DNA of 36,136 bases, taken from NCBI GenBank assembly GCA_020073205.1, contig JAIQFR010000039.1, positions 1-36,136 of the forward strand, read 5' to 3'. Positions 20,817-29,465 of the stretch are shown here, in pieces. The DNA is from Terriglobia bacterium. GTDB lineage: Bacteria > Acidobacteriota > Polarisedimenticolia > Polarisedimenticolales > JAIQFR01. Every line of letters starts with the position of its first letter. Positions within the stretch are counted from its first letter, which is position 1. A model generated the notes under the pieces. The model ran no database searches. It saw nothing but the letters and a program-made list of their open reading frames with translations, and was not told where the DNA came from. A program made the position numbers and the translations under genes.

Positions 20817-22142
20817 ATGCAGATCGACCACCTGTCCACTTCCGACCTGGCCGGAATGGCCGCCCCCTACAACCCTCGAAAGATCTCCGACCACGACCTG
20901 GACGCCCTCCGTCGGTCCCTGCGGTTCTTCGGCACCGTCGAGCCGGTGGTGGTCAACCGGCGCTCCGGCCACATCGTGGGCGGCCACCAGCGGGTCAAGG
21001 CGGCCGAGGCCGAGGGGATCGACACGCTCCCGGTTGTCTACGTCGAACTCGACGACCCGTCCGAGCGGCAGCTCAACCTCGCGCTCAACCGGATCCACGG
21101 CGAGTGGGACGAGGAGAAGTTGGCTGCGGTCCTCGCCGAGCTGGAGCAGGTCGGTGCCGACCTCGACCTCACCGGCTTCACCGCCGAAGAGATCGACCAG
21201 CTAGTCCACGGCGGCGACGTCCCGGCGGACGGCCTGACCGACCCCGATCAGATCCCGGAGCCTCCTGACGAGCCTGCCACGCAGCGGGGCGACCTGATTA
21301 TCCTCGGGACGCACCGGCTGCTTTGCGCGGACAGCGCCAACCCGATGAACGTGGAGTTGCTTCTTGGGGATGAGCGGATCCACCTCGTCAACACGGATCC
21401 GCCGTACAACGTGAAAGTGGAGCCCCGGTCGAACAACGCCATCGCCGCGGGGCTCGTCACGAAGGGCAACGTACCGGGAGGAAGAGGTCACCACCAGGCC
21501 CTCGACCTCGCGAGGCACCCGGAGAAGGCGCATCCGACAGGAAAGATGCGGGCCCGCGATCGGGTCCTGGAGAACGACTACCTGCCGCCCGAGGAGTTTG
21601 CCGGGAAGCTCCGGGACTGGTTCAAGAACATGGCGAACGCGCTCGAGCCCGGGAGGTCGTTCTACATCTGGGGCGGATACGCGAACCTCCTGAACTATCC
21701 GTCGGCGTTCCTCGACGCCGGGCTCTACTTCTCCCAGGGCATCATCTGGGACAAGCAATGGCCGGTGCTGACCAGAAAAGACTACATGGGCGCGCACGAG
21801 TGGTGCTTCTACGGCTGGCGTGAGGGTGCCGCGCACTACTTCAACCCGGAGATCACGAACGCCCAAGACATCTGGCGGGTCCGCAAGGTCGCTCCGCCGG
21901 CGATGATCCATCTCACGGAGAAGCCGGTCGAGTTGGCCGAACTCGCGATGACCTACTCGTCGAAGCGTGGCGAGCACGTGCTCGATCTATTCGGGGGCTC
22001 CGGCTCCACCCTCATCGCAGCCGAGCGCCTCGGGCGCCGAGCATTCCTGATCGAGATTGACCCCGCCTACTGCGACGTCATCGTCACCCGGTGGCAGGAC
22101 TTCACGGGCAAGAAGGCCGAAGGCTGGCGAGGTAACGAGTGA
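20817..22142 (+). CDS. ParB-like domain fused to N6-adenine/N4-cytosine DNA methyltransferase
   Basis: The protein is about 441 residues. Residues ~5-100 form a ParB/sulfiredoxin-like domain (SDHDLDALRRSLRFFG, then GHIVGGHQRVKAAEAEG). The rest is a beta-class amino-methyltransferase, with catalytic motif NTDPPYNV before the AdoMet motif LDLFGGSGSTLIAAE and a closing FLIEIDPAYCDVIV. This fusion is common in phages next to terminase genes and probably modifies phage DNA to avoid restriction or mark packaging DNA. I chose the ATG at 20817, with AGGGG and AGGA upstream; the frame extends to 20754. The stop overlaps the next start as TGATG. Confidence 0.9.
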   Translation: MQIDHLSTSDLAGMAAPYNPRKISDHDLDALRRSLRFFGTVEPVVVNRRSGHIVGGHQRVKAAEAEGIDTLPVVYVELDDPSERQLNLALNRIHGEWDEEKLAAVLAELEQVGADLDLTGFTAEEIDQLVHGGDVPADGLTDPDQIPEPPDEPATQRGDLIILGTHRLLCADSANPMNVELLLGDERIHLVNTDPPYNVKVEPRSNNAIAAGLVTKGNVPGGRGHHQALDLARHPEKAHPTGKMRARDRVLENDYLPPEEFAGKLRDWFKNMANALEPGRSFYIWGGYANLLNYPSAFLDAGLYFSQGIIWDKQWPVLTRKDYMGAHEWCFYGWREGAAHYFNPEITNAQDIWRVRKVAPPAMIHLTEKPVELAELAMTYSSKRGEHVLDLFGGSGSTLIAAERLGRRAFLIEIDPAYCDVIVTRWQDFTGKKAEGWRGNE

Positions 22143-22618
22143 TGGGCCGCCGCGGACCGCCGCCCAAGCCGACCGCGCTCAAGGTCCTCGCCGGCAACCC
22201 GGGAAAGAAGCCGCTCAACCGGAGCGAGCCGAAGCCTCAGCAGGGGACGCCGCACTGCCCGGCGTGGCTGTCCCCCGAGGCCAGGAAGGTCTGGAGACGG
22301 CTCGTCCCGCAGCTGCGCGTGATGCGGGTCCTGACGCCGGTCGACGCGGACGCGCTCGCCGCCTACTGCCACACGTTCGTGGGCTGGCGGGCTGCCGAGG
22401 AGTTTCTGTCAAAGCACGGCATGGTCTACCCCATCCGCGACGACCAGAACCGGCTCAAGTGCATGCAGCAGTTTCCCCAGGTCGCGATCGCCCGGAACCT
22501 CCTGCTCGTCCTCCGGGCGTACCAGCAGGAGTTCGGCCTGACCCCGGCGTCGCGATCCCGCATCGCGATCCATGACGAGCCGGATCGATCGAGCGACGCG
22601 TATCGATGGCTGGCGTAA
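22142..22618 (+). CDS. terS: Phage terminase small subunit, P27 family
   Basis: Recognises phage DNA and recruits the large subunit for packaging. The 158-residue protein begins MGRRGPPPKPTALKVLAGNPGKK, the P27-family opening. It continues with CPAWLSPEARKVWRRLVPQL, LTPVDADALAAYC and a helical C-terminal part. The ATG at 22142 overlaps the methyltransferase stop by one base (TGATG), and the 3' end overlaps the large-subunit start by 13 bases, so all three genes are translationally coupled. Confidence 0.9.
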   Translation: MGRRGPPPKPTALKVLAGNPGKKPLNRSEPKPQQGTPHCPAWLSPEARKVWRRLVPQLRVMRVLTPVDADALAAYCHTFVGWRAAEEFLSKHGMVYPIRDDQNRLKCMQQFPQVAIARNLLLVLRAYQQEFGLTPASRSRIAIHDEPDRSSDAYRWLA

Positions 22619-24183
22619 GCAAGCGGGCCAAGCGGGCAGGGGAGTACTGGTTCGACGAGGAGGCGGCCGACCTCGCCGTCACCTTCTTCCCCCGGTTCCT
22701 CGAACATGTGAAAGCCGAATGGGCTGGCCAGCCCTTCGAGCTGGACGAATGGCAGAAGGCGAGGATCGTCCGGCCGCTGTTCGGGTGGAAGCGACCCGAC
22801 GGCACGCGACGGTACCGTACGGTCTACGTCGAGGTACCCCGGAAGAACGGGAAGTCCACCCTGGGCGCCGGGATCGCCCTGATCTTGCTCTACGCCGACC
22901 ACGAGCCGGGTGCCGAGGTCTACTCCGCCGCGGCGGATCGCGACCAGGCCGCGATCGTTTTCGACCTCGCAAAGACCATGGTCCAGGCCTCCCCGGACCT
23001 GTCCAGGATCTCTGAGGTGTATCGCCGAAGCATCGTCGTCCCGGGGACCGGCTCGGCCTACCACGTACTCAGCGCCGAGGTGGGGACCAAGCACGGAAAG
23101 AACGCGCACGGCGTCATCTTCGACGAGCTGCACGCGCAGCCGAACCGGGAGCTGTGGGATGTCCTCACGACCTCGACGGGGGCCCGCCGGCAGCCGGTCG
23201 TCCTCGCGATCACGACGGCCGGCTACGACCGGGAGAGCATTTGCTGGGAGCTGCACGACTATGCCTGCAAGGTGCGGGACGGGGTCATCCGGGACGACTC
23301 GTTCCTGCCCGTGATCTACGGCGCGGCCCTCGAAGAGGACTGGCGCGACCGGGAGGTGTGGCAGCGGGTCAACCCGGGCCTCAACGTCTCGGTGAAGCTC
23401 GACTACCTCGAGCAGGAGGCGCGCAAGGCCGCCGAGACGCCCTCGTACCAGAACACGTTCCGGCGGCTGCACCTGAACCAGTGGACCCAGCAGAACACGC
23501 GCTGGATCGATCTGACGGTCTGGGACGCGTGCGGTGGTGCCGTGGACCCGGAGGCACTTCGCCGCCGCGAATGCTATGCCGGGCTCGACCTATCAACCAC
23601 GACCGACATCGCCGCGCTGGTGCTTCTGTTCCCGCCCGTCGACGGCGACAACCAGTTCCACGCTCTCCCATTCTTCTGGGTGCCGGAGGAGACGGTCGCG
23701 AAGCGTTCCAGGCGGGACCAGGTGCCGTACGACGCCTGGGTCCGGGACGGGTTCATCGAGGCCACCGAGGGCAACGTCGCCGACTACGACGTGATCCGCA
23801 AGTGGATCAACGAGCTGGCGGCACGCCACGATCTCCGGGAGGTCGCGGTCGATCGCTGGAACGCGAGCCAGATCACGTCGCAGCTCGTAAGCGACGGGAT
23901 CACGATCGTCCCGTTCGGCCAGGGCTTCCGGGACATGTCGGGGCCGACCAAGGAGCTGGAGAAGCTGTTGCTGTCGAAGCGGCTGCGGCACGCCGGGAAC
24001 CCGGTTCTTCGTTGGATGGCCGACAACGTCTCGGTGAGGCAGGATCCCGCGGGAAACCTGAAGCCGGACAAGGCGAAGAGCACGGGCCGGATCGACGGGA
24101 TCGTGGCGCTGATCATGGCCCTCGGGCGGGCGATCGTGCAGTGCGGCGCGGGCGAGGTGAGGATCTGGGGCCTCGAGGGTTGA
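22606..24183 (+). CDS. terL: Phage terminase large subunit
   Basis: ATP-driven motor and nuclease that packages DNA into procapsids. The 525 residues are complete. The ATPase half has FELDEWQKARIVRP (adenine motif), VPRKNGKSTLG (Walker A, near residues 77-87), GVIFDELHA (Walker B) and AITTAGYDR (coupling motif). The RNase H-like nuclease half has AGLDLSTTTDIAAL with the first acid, EVAVDRWNASQ with the second, and a late Asp in STGRIDGIVALIMALG. It ends at 24183, where portal, protease and capsid genes should follow but do not. The gene looks intact. Confidence 0.93.
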   Translation: MAGVSKRAKRAGEYWFDEEAADLAVTFFPRFLEHVKAEWAGQPFELDEWQKARIVRPLFGWKRPDGTRRYRTVYVEVPRKNGKSTLGAGIALILLYADHEPGAEVYSAAADRDQAAIVFDLAKTMVQASPDLSRISEVYRRSIVVPGTGSAYHVLSAEVGTKHGKNAHGVIFDELHAQPNRELWDVLTTSTGARRQPVVLAITTAGYDRESICWELHDYACKVRDGVIRDDSFLPVIYGAALEEDWRDREVWQRVNPGLNVSVKLDYLEQEARKAAETPSYQNTFRRLHLNQWTQQNTRWIDLTVWDACGGAVDPEALRRRECYAGLDLSTTTDIAALVLLFPPVDGDNQFHALPFFWVPEETVAKRSRRDQVPYDAWVRDGFIEATEGNVADYDVIRKWINELAARHDLREVAVDRWNASQITSQLVSDGITIVPFGQGFRDMSGPTKELEKLLLSKRLRHAGNPVLRWMADNVSVRQDPAGNLKPDKAKSTGRIDGIVALIMALGRAIVQCGAGEVRIWGLEG

Positions 24184-24409
24184 ACTCGCCGGCGTGCCGG
24201 GTGCGGTCTGGGGCCCGCTTGAAAAGCTCCGCGGCTGTTCGGTTGGATCGCGCCGATTAGTGGTCGGACCGTAACCATCTCAAGATGCAACCGTGGAAGA
24301 GAGCCCGGCGCAGAAATTCGCCTTCTCGCCTGCGGGCTCCAAGCGAGCCGCGCTGGCGCACACATCCGTGTTGCCGGTCGGCCCAACAGGATCAGGCCGG
24401 AGCCGCCAG

Positions 24410-24643
24410 CTACAGCGGGATCGGCGGGAACAGCGGCACGCAGTGCCCAGCACCCGCACACGCCGCCAGGCACGTGTTGCAGTAAACCCTCCCGTTATCG
24501 CAGAGGACGGGGGAGCAATACATCGGGCAGATCCCGCACTTCGCCATCGCGGGCGTCGACGTCGTGGCAACCAGAGCCACCGTCCCGACGAGCACAGCGA
24601 ACACGGCGAGCATGATCATGCAGGCAGCGAGCATTCTCTTCAT
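24410..24643 (-). CDS. Small secreted cysteine-rich protein, possibly Kazal-like
   Basis: The protein is 77 residues. A signal peptide (MKRMLAACMIMLAVFAVLVG, cleavage near PAMA-K) precedes a mature domain of about 43 residues with eight cysteines: CGICPMYCSPVLC, then DNGRVYCNTCLAACAGAGHC. The order recalls Kazal-type protease-inhibitor domains (DGxxYxNxCxAxCA), but spacing is not exact. The ATG at 24643 has GGAGGGG about 6 bases upstream. The gene is divergent from the next secreted protein. The surrounding DNA is outside the recognisable phage module. Confidence 0.6.
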   Translation of the reverse strand: MKRMLAACMIMLAVFAVLVGTVALVATTSTPAMAKCGICPMYCSPVLCDNGRVYCNTCLAACAGAGHCVPLFPPIPL

Positions 24644-24754
24644 GGGGCTCCCCTCCACGTGAAAGAAGTAGACGATGAGCATACACCCATCGGAGACTTG
24701 GCAAATCCAGGCGCCTCCTGTGTTACGATCGGCTTCTCGCAGAAGGGAAGACCC

Positions 24755-25651
24755 GTGGTGTTCCGTCGCCTGCACCTACTTATCTTCGCATTCTTGGCGA
24801 TCCGAGTTTCCTGGGCCCAAGGCGCCTCGAGATCAGCGTTCGATATCAACGTGACGAGCGTTTCCCCGGCTGTTGTTGAGAGCGCGTTGGGACAAGTCTG
24901 CCCGGGAGGCAACATCGTAAGGTCGGCGGATGGAACGCCAGCGGGCTGCGGCAGTTGCCCGACGACCACGGCATTCCGAGACGAGCACGGCGAGGGATTC
25001 AAGTGGACACTCGACCGAGCGACCGTCGGACATTTCACCTCTCCACACGCTGACGACGTAGTCCTTTCGGGAACGGGCTGCGAACCTCACTCCTTGAACT
25101 TCGGGGGAAGCTTCGTCTTCACGCTCGAGGCGGTGCGTCTGAGATTCCTGACATACGAGGAGGGGCTTCTCACGGACCGCTGTCATGATCTCCGCTTCAC
25201 GGACGGTAGGAACTTCCTCGTCTGCGAAAGGGGATGGGGAGGACAAGGGTGGTCCTTCGACTCTGTCTTCTTTGTCGCCTTCTCCGCCGACGGCAAAGCG
25301 AACGTCTCGCCTGTTCTCACGACAGACGACTCGACGGAGACGTGCGGCTTGGATGCGGAAGGTGAGATTGCGGGACCGGTGCGACGGTCAGCAATCAAGT
25401 CGGCAGAGTTTCCCGATCTGAACGGCGATGGACTCGCCGATCTCTCGATTACCGCCACGCTTGGTTTGAAACGGCTTACGAAAGCGGAGCGAGAGGCATG
25501 TCTGAAGGCGTCGTACGACTCACGGGCGGAGATAATGGCGAAGGTGGCCTCGGCACGGGAGTACCGAATCGACTTTGTTTTCGACGGCGAGAAGTTCCAA
25601 CCGACGCCGAAGAGCGCCAAGACGCTGGCATTGTTCCCGAAACCGCGCTAG
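24755..25651 (+). CDS. Secreted protein of unknown function
   Basis: The protein is 298 residues. The GTG at 24755 (or the next codon, also GTG) has GAAGGGA upstream and opens a signal peptide ending at SWA-QG. The mature part has several cysteines in likely pairs (GQVCPGG, GCGSCPTT, GTGCEPH, DRCHDL, LVCERG). The C-terminal segment FPDLNGDGLADLSITA resembles a calcium-binding or FG-GAP-type loop. I recognise no enzyme. The coding stretch continues in-frame upstream, but that part is antisense to the Cys-rich gene and contains no signal peptide. Confidence 0.68.
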   Translation: MVFRRLHLLIFAFLAIRVSWAQGASRSAFDINVTSVSPAVVESALGQVCPGGNIVRSADGTPAGCGSCPTTTAFRDEHGEGFKWTLDRATVGHFTSPHADDVVLSGTGCEPHSLNFGGSFVFTLEAVRLRFLTYEEGLLTDRCHDLRFTDGRNFLVCERGWGGQGWSFDSVFFVAFSADGKANVSPVLTTDDSTETCGLDAEGEIAGPVRRSAIKSAEFPDLNGDGLADLSITATLGLKRLTKAEREACLKASYDSRAEIMAKVASAREYRIDFVFDGEKFQPTPKSAKTLALFPKPR

Positions 25652-25717
25652 GAACTAAGGTGCATCGGACAATGGATGTACTCCGATCTCGCACACTCTT
25701 GACGTAGGGGATCCACC

Positions 25718-26035
25718 ATGCCGAACCGCGCCCGCAACCCGTTCACGAAGCACATCCGCATCATCCGCCAGTCCCTCGCCGCAATCGACCGGTCGCTCGG
25801 GCGGCTCGTCGCGCTCACTGACGGTGCGGGCCTGGGCGGCTCGTCGGAGGACGTGCCAAAGAAGCGCAAGCTGGGGCTGTCGCCCGAGCGCCGCGCCGCC
25901 CTCAAGCTCCAGGGCCAGTACATGGGCTACCTGCGGAGCCTCAAGCCCAGGCAGAAGGCGCAGATCAAGGCGGTGCGGGTGGAGAAGGGGATTCGCGCGG
26001 CGATCGCGATGGCGAAGAGGGTGGCGACGGGTTAG
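25718..26035 (+). CDS. Small basic protein of unknown function
   Basis: The protein is 105 residues, strongly basic. The N-terminal helix is KHIRIIRQSLAAIDRSLGRL. A KKRKLGLSPERRAALKLQGQYMGYLR segment and a final Lys/Arg-rich helix suggest nucleic-acid binding. The ATG at 25718 has AGGGG upstream. It stands alone between the secreted protein and the ATPase cassette. Confidence 0.6.
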   Translation: MPNRARNPFTKHIRIIRQSLAAIDRSLGRLVALTDGAGLGGSSEDVPKKRKLGLSPERRAALKLQGQYMGYLRSLKPRQKAQIKAVRVEKGIRAAIAMAKRVATG

Positions 26036-26388
26036 GCCCAAGAAGGAGCGGCCCTCCGACGTGAAGGCGTCCGATGAATTCGTAGCTGGTCCTTCTCAGC
26101 ATTGTCTCGTTGTTCGCGGCGATTTCCCGGGTCGTCGAAAACGCTCACAGCAACACGTCCGTGTCGACGATCGCGAAACGTTGTGGTCTCGAGACGCGGA
26201 GCTTTGCGGACCACTCCACAGGATGGGAGGCACGCCCGTGCGAAGGGGACCAAGCGCGATCAGCCGGTATCGAGCACTTCTGTTGGCGGTCGGGACGATC
26301 GCGTGGGCCGGGTGCAGTTGTTCTTGGGCCATTCGAAGTGGCTCACCACGTTCGGATTTGGGTCCTATATTGCGGCGGGGAACTGGGC
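26036..26388. other. Intergenic region upstream of the ATPase cassette
   Basis: No supported gene. The short frames on both strands lack family features. The right end is the likely promoter region of the restriction-like cassette. Confidence 0.35.
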
Positions 26389-26394
26389 TAGAAT
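26389..26394 (+). promoter_or_regulatory. Putative -10 element of the ATPase-methyltransferase operon
   Basis: TAGAAT lies 7 bases before the GTG start of the ATPase; the -35 region is weak. A transcript starting the usual distance downstream would begin at or next to the GTG, suggesting leaderless translation. Confidence 0.35.
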
Positions 26395-26400
26395 CGTGAG

Positions 26401-28341
26401 GTGGCAGCTAGCCAGCCGGTCAGCAACGTGAAAGCCTCTCGTCATCTGCGGATGCAGTATGCGGGTGGCTTGGTCAAACACCTCGGCCTGTCCATGTACC
26501 GAGGCTCGGTCCCCGCACTTGCCGAACTTATATCCAACTCCTGGGACGCGGATGCCAGGAAGGTGGTCGTGAAGATCCCTTTCGGCGTTGGCATGAAGGA
26601 CCAACGAATCGAGGTCGCTGACGATGGCCGCGGAATGACTTGGGATGAAGTGCAGAGGGCATATCTCGTCGTCGGACGCGACCGCCGGAAGGCTGAAGGG
26701 GAGAAGACGCAGGTCGGCCGAACCGTGATGGGTCGGAAGGGCTTGGGCAAGCTTGCGGGGTTCGGCATCGCTCGAGTTGTAGATGTACGGACAGTACGAT
26801 CAGGACGGGTCACGCATTTCCAGATGGACTTCGAACAGATGACTAAGGGTGGTCAGGCCGAGCTCGTCCAAAGTTACGAGCCCTCGGTCATCGAGGACGG
26901 CGAGACGAGCGAGCCGAACGGGACACTCGTTCTCTTGACCGACCTGCAAATCACGCGGCCGATAGACGAGGACGATTTCCGCGAGTCCATGTCGCGGAGG
27001 TTCTCGATCCTCGGCAAGGGCTTCCGGGTCGAAATCAACGGAAAGGTCCTGGAAACCTACAGCCCGCCCCTGCAGTTTCGATTCGAAGGACCGAACGGAG
27101 GATGGGAGGACGTGCCGGGTGTAGGTGGTGTGAAATGGTGGATAGGATTCACCGAAAAGCCCATCCGTCGCGAGAACGCACGCGGCGTCAGCATCCTCGT
27201 TCGGGACAAGATGGCACAAACTCCCTTCTTCTTCGACCTCTCGGGCGGGGCCCATGGACAAGCCGGGATGCAGTACATGACGGGAGAAGTCTGCGCTGAC
27301 CAGCTTGATAGCGAGCGGGACTTTGTCGGTACTGACCGCCAGGGGATCGTCTGGACGGAGCCTCTCCCCGAGGCGTTGCTAAAGTGGGGGCAGGCCAAAA
27401 TACGGGAGAGGCTGAGCGAATGGGCCGAACTCCGCGTGCAAACCAACGAGAAGCGTCTGGAGGCGACGCTCACGAGTCTGGACAAGCGGGTCGGGGAACG
27501 AATCTCTCGACTCCGACCGGTCGAACAGAAGGAAGCCCGCGAGGTCATACGCAAGCTCGCCTCCATCGAGAGCATGACCGACGATCCTGATCGAGCCCGA
27601 GAGCTGCTGGACCTCGTTCTGCGCGCCTTCGAAGACAGCTCCTTTTTCGCCCTCGTCAAAGCCCTCGGACAGGCCGATCAAGCGGAGCGAGATCAGGTCC
27701 TGAAGCTCGTAACAGAACTTGATGTTTTTGAAACGGTGAAGCTCGCCGAGGTCGTGCGTGCTCGCGTGGAAGTGATCCGAAAGTTCCAGGAGATGATCGA
27801 GAAGGACGTCCCTGAGAAGCCAGACATGCAGAACTTTCTATTCCAGCATCCGTGGCTCATCGATCCGGAATGGCTCGTCGTAGATCATGAAAAGGGGCTC
27901 GAAACACTTCTCGTTGAGCATTTCGGGCTTGACAGATCGGCTGATCCAGACTCGGACAGGCGAGTGGATTTCTTCTGCGTCTCGAGCCGCGGCCGGTATT
28001 TGATCGTGGAAGTCAAGCGACCGAGTAAGGTAATCGGCCAGAACGAAATTGTCCAGATCATCAATTACTTGGGATACCTAAGACAGCAGGCGCCAGGTCA
28101 GCCAGGACAACCCAATCGTTACGAGGGAGTCCTGGTCGGGCATCACATTTCCCCTGACGCTGGAGTCAGATGGAGAGAAACCGCTGCGAAGGAAGGCATC
28201 ACCGTGCGTACCTGGACAGAACTCCTCGATGTCGCCGAGCGCATTCACAGGGAATTCCTGACGGCCGTCAAGCGACGTGTGCCAGAGGATGCCCGAATTC
28301 AGAGCCTCCCGCCGCTCGGGGAAGCAGAGGCGGTTGAGTGA
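26401..28341 (+). CDS. GHKL (MORC/MutL-type) ATPase with C-terminal Shedu-like PD-(D/E)XK nuclease domain
   Basis: The protein is 646 residues. The N-terminal GHKL ATPase has PALAELISNSWDADA (N box, residues ~39-52), VADDGRGM (~74-80) and MGRKGLGKLAGF (the glycine-rich lid), the arrangement seen in bacterial MORC and MutL-like proteins. A helical or coiled middle follows (~330-470). Residues ~475-545 resemble the DUF4263/Shedu nuclease: NFLFQHPWLIDPEW, then RVDFFCVSSRGRYLIVEVKR with an Asp...Glu-x-Lys catalytic set. A nearby segment IVQIINYLGYLRQ fits the same fold. The GTG start has no ribosome site and may be leaderless. The stop overlaps the methyltransferase start by 4 bases (GTGA). Expected role: ATP-controlled DNA clamp and nuclease of a restriction-like defence system. 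Confidence 0.85.
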   Translation: MAASQPVSNVKASRHLRMQYAGGLVKHLGLSMYRGSVPALAELISNSWDADARKVVVKIPFGVGMKDQRIEVADDGRGMTWDEVQRAYLVVGRDRRKAEGEKTQVGRTVMGRKGLGKLAGFGIARVVDVRTVRSGRVTHFQMDFEQMTKGGQAELVQSYEPSVIEDGETSEPNGTLVLLTDLQITRPIDEDDFRESMSRRFSILGKGFRVEINGKVLETYSPPLQFRFEGPNGGWEDVPGVGGVKWWIGFTEKPIRRENARGVSILVRDKMAQTPFFFDLSGGAHGQAGMQYMTGEVCADQLDSERDFVGTDRQGIVWTEPLPEALLKWGQAKIRERLSEWAELRVQTNEKRLEATLTSLDKRVGERISRLRPVEQKEAREVIRKLASIESMTDDPDRARELLDLVLRAFEDSSFFALVKALGQADQAERDQVLKLVTELDVFETVKLAEVVRARVEVIRKFQEMIEKDVPEKPDMQNFLFQHPWLIDPEWLVVDHEKGLETLLVEHFGLDRSADPDSDRRVDFFCVSSRGRYLIVEVKRPSKVIGQNEIVQIINYLGYLRQQAPGQPGQPNRYEGVLVGHHISPDAGVRWRETAAKEGITVRTWTELLDVAERIHREFLTAVKRRVPEDARIQSLPPLGEAEAVE

Positions 28342-29465
28342 GAGCAATAAACGGTCGGCCGTTCACGGCAATCGATCTCTGCTCCGGGCCGGGTGGGGTC
28401 ACGACGGGTTACAAGGCTGCAGGAATCCGAGTCCTGGCGGCACTGGACATCGACAACGATGCGCGGGCCACGTACACCGCAAACCATCCTGAAGTGAAGC
28501 TGCTCGCAGATGACCTGCTGAAACTAGACCCGTCGACTCTCCTCCAAGAGACCGGGCTGGAGCCTGGCGAGTTGGACATCCTGACTGCATGCGTACCGTG
28601 TCAGACCTTTTCGTCGCTGGCTCGGGAGATGTTCGCGCGGGACCCAAGGAATAAGCTTGTGCTACGGATTGCTCGCGTCGTGGCAGTGGTACAACCGCGG
28701 GCCGTCGTGATAGAGAACGTCCCGGCGCTTCGGCAAAATCGGCGCTTCAAGCTATTGGTCTGTCGTCTGCGAGAATATGGCTACGGAATCTGGCACGACA
28801 TTGTTGACGCGGCGGATTTCGGGGTGCCTCAGCGCAGGCGTCGACTTGTGCTAATCGCGATCCACGGCGCGAGCGATGACAACGTACCACAGTTGGTGCC
28901 TCGCAACCCGCGGCTTCGAGGTTTCCGTCGGCGCCGTACGGTGCGTGATGCGCTCCGGCTTGCGCGACGCGGGAGATGCGAAGACAGCTTGGCTCGGCCA
29001 CGAACGGACTATCCCGTGCTCGTCGCGAGGCGGATTAGGTCCATTCCCGTGAATGGAGGCAGCAGGTCCAGTCTTGACGACGACCTCGAATTGGAGTGTC
29101 ATTCGAGAATCAAGCAAGGTGGGGCCGCCAGTTCGTACGGTCGGATGAAGTACGATGATGTCGCTCCCACGCTAACAACGAGATGCGTGACTCCGGCATG
29201 CGGTCGATTCCTCCACCCTCGCGCAAACCGGGCCATCACGCTGCGGGAGGCGGCCTGCCTTCAGACGTTCCCTCTGGGTTATGTGTTCAAGGGCGGGACG
29301 ATGGCAGTGCAGTCACAGATCGGGAATGCAGTGCCGCCGCGGCTATCGCGAGCGATCGCCGTGATTGTGAGCGACGCATTGGCTAAGAGGGGCGATCGCA
29401 TTCGTGAGCCTTCGCGTACTTCCGCTCGAGCCCCTGTAGCTGGGTCGCGAGTGCCTCGACGGTAG
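28338..29465 (+). CDS. C5-cytosine DNA methyltransferase
   Basis: Adds a methyl group to carbon 5 of cytosine in a specific sequence. The 375-residue protein shows the family motifs in order: I (AIDLCSGPGGVTTGY), IV (ACVPCQTFSSL with the catalytic Cys), VI (VVIENVPAL), VIII (PQRRRRLVL), a target-recognition region near residues 190-270, then IX (REAACLQTFP) and X (QIGNAVPPRLS). The GTG start overlaps the ATPase stop by 4 bases, a coupled operon. The last ~25 residues (REPSRTSARAPVAG) are encoded antisense to the end of vsr and look like a non-conserved read-through. It probably protects host DNA from the neighbouring nucleases. Confidence 0.93.
   Translation: MRAINGRPFTAIDLCSGPGGVTTGYKAAGIRVLAALDIDNDARATYTANHPEVKLLADDLLKLDPSTLLQETGLEPGELDILTACVPCQTFSSLAREMFARDPRNKLVLRIARVVAVVQPRAVVIENVPALRQNRRFKLLVCRLREYGYGIWHDIVDAADFGVPQRRRRLVLIAIHGASDDNVPQLVPRNPRLRGFRRRRTVRDALRLARRGRCEDSLARPRTDYPVLVARRIRSIPVNGGSRSSLDDDLELECHSRIKQGGAASSYGRMKYDDVAPTLTTRCVTPACGRFLHPRANRAITLREAACLQTFPLGYVFKGGTMAVQSQIGNAVPPRLSRAIAVIVSDALAKRGDRIREPSRTSARAPVAGSRVPRR

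Noticed and set aside
26036-26250. Minus-strand phrase resembling a PIN-domain start (IVDTDVLL)
   Set aside because: Only about ten residues fit before a stop codon; too short to call.
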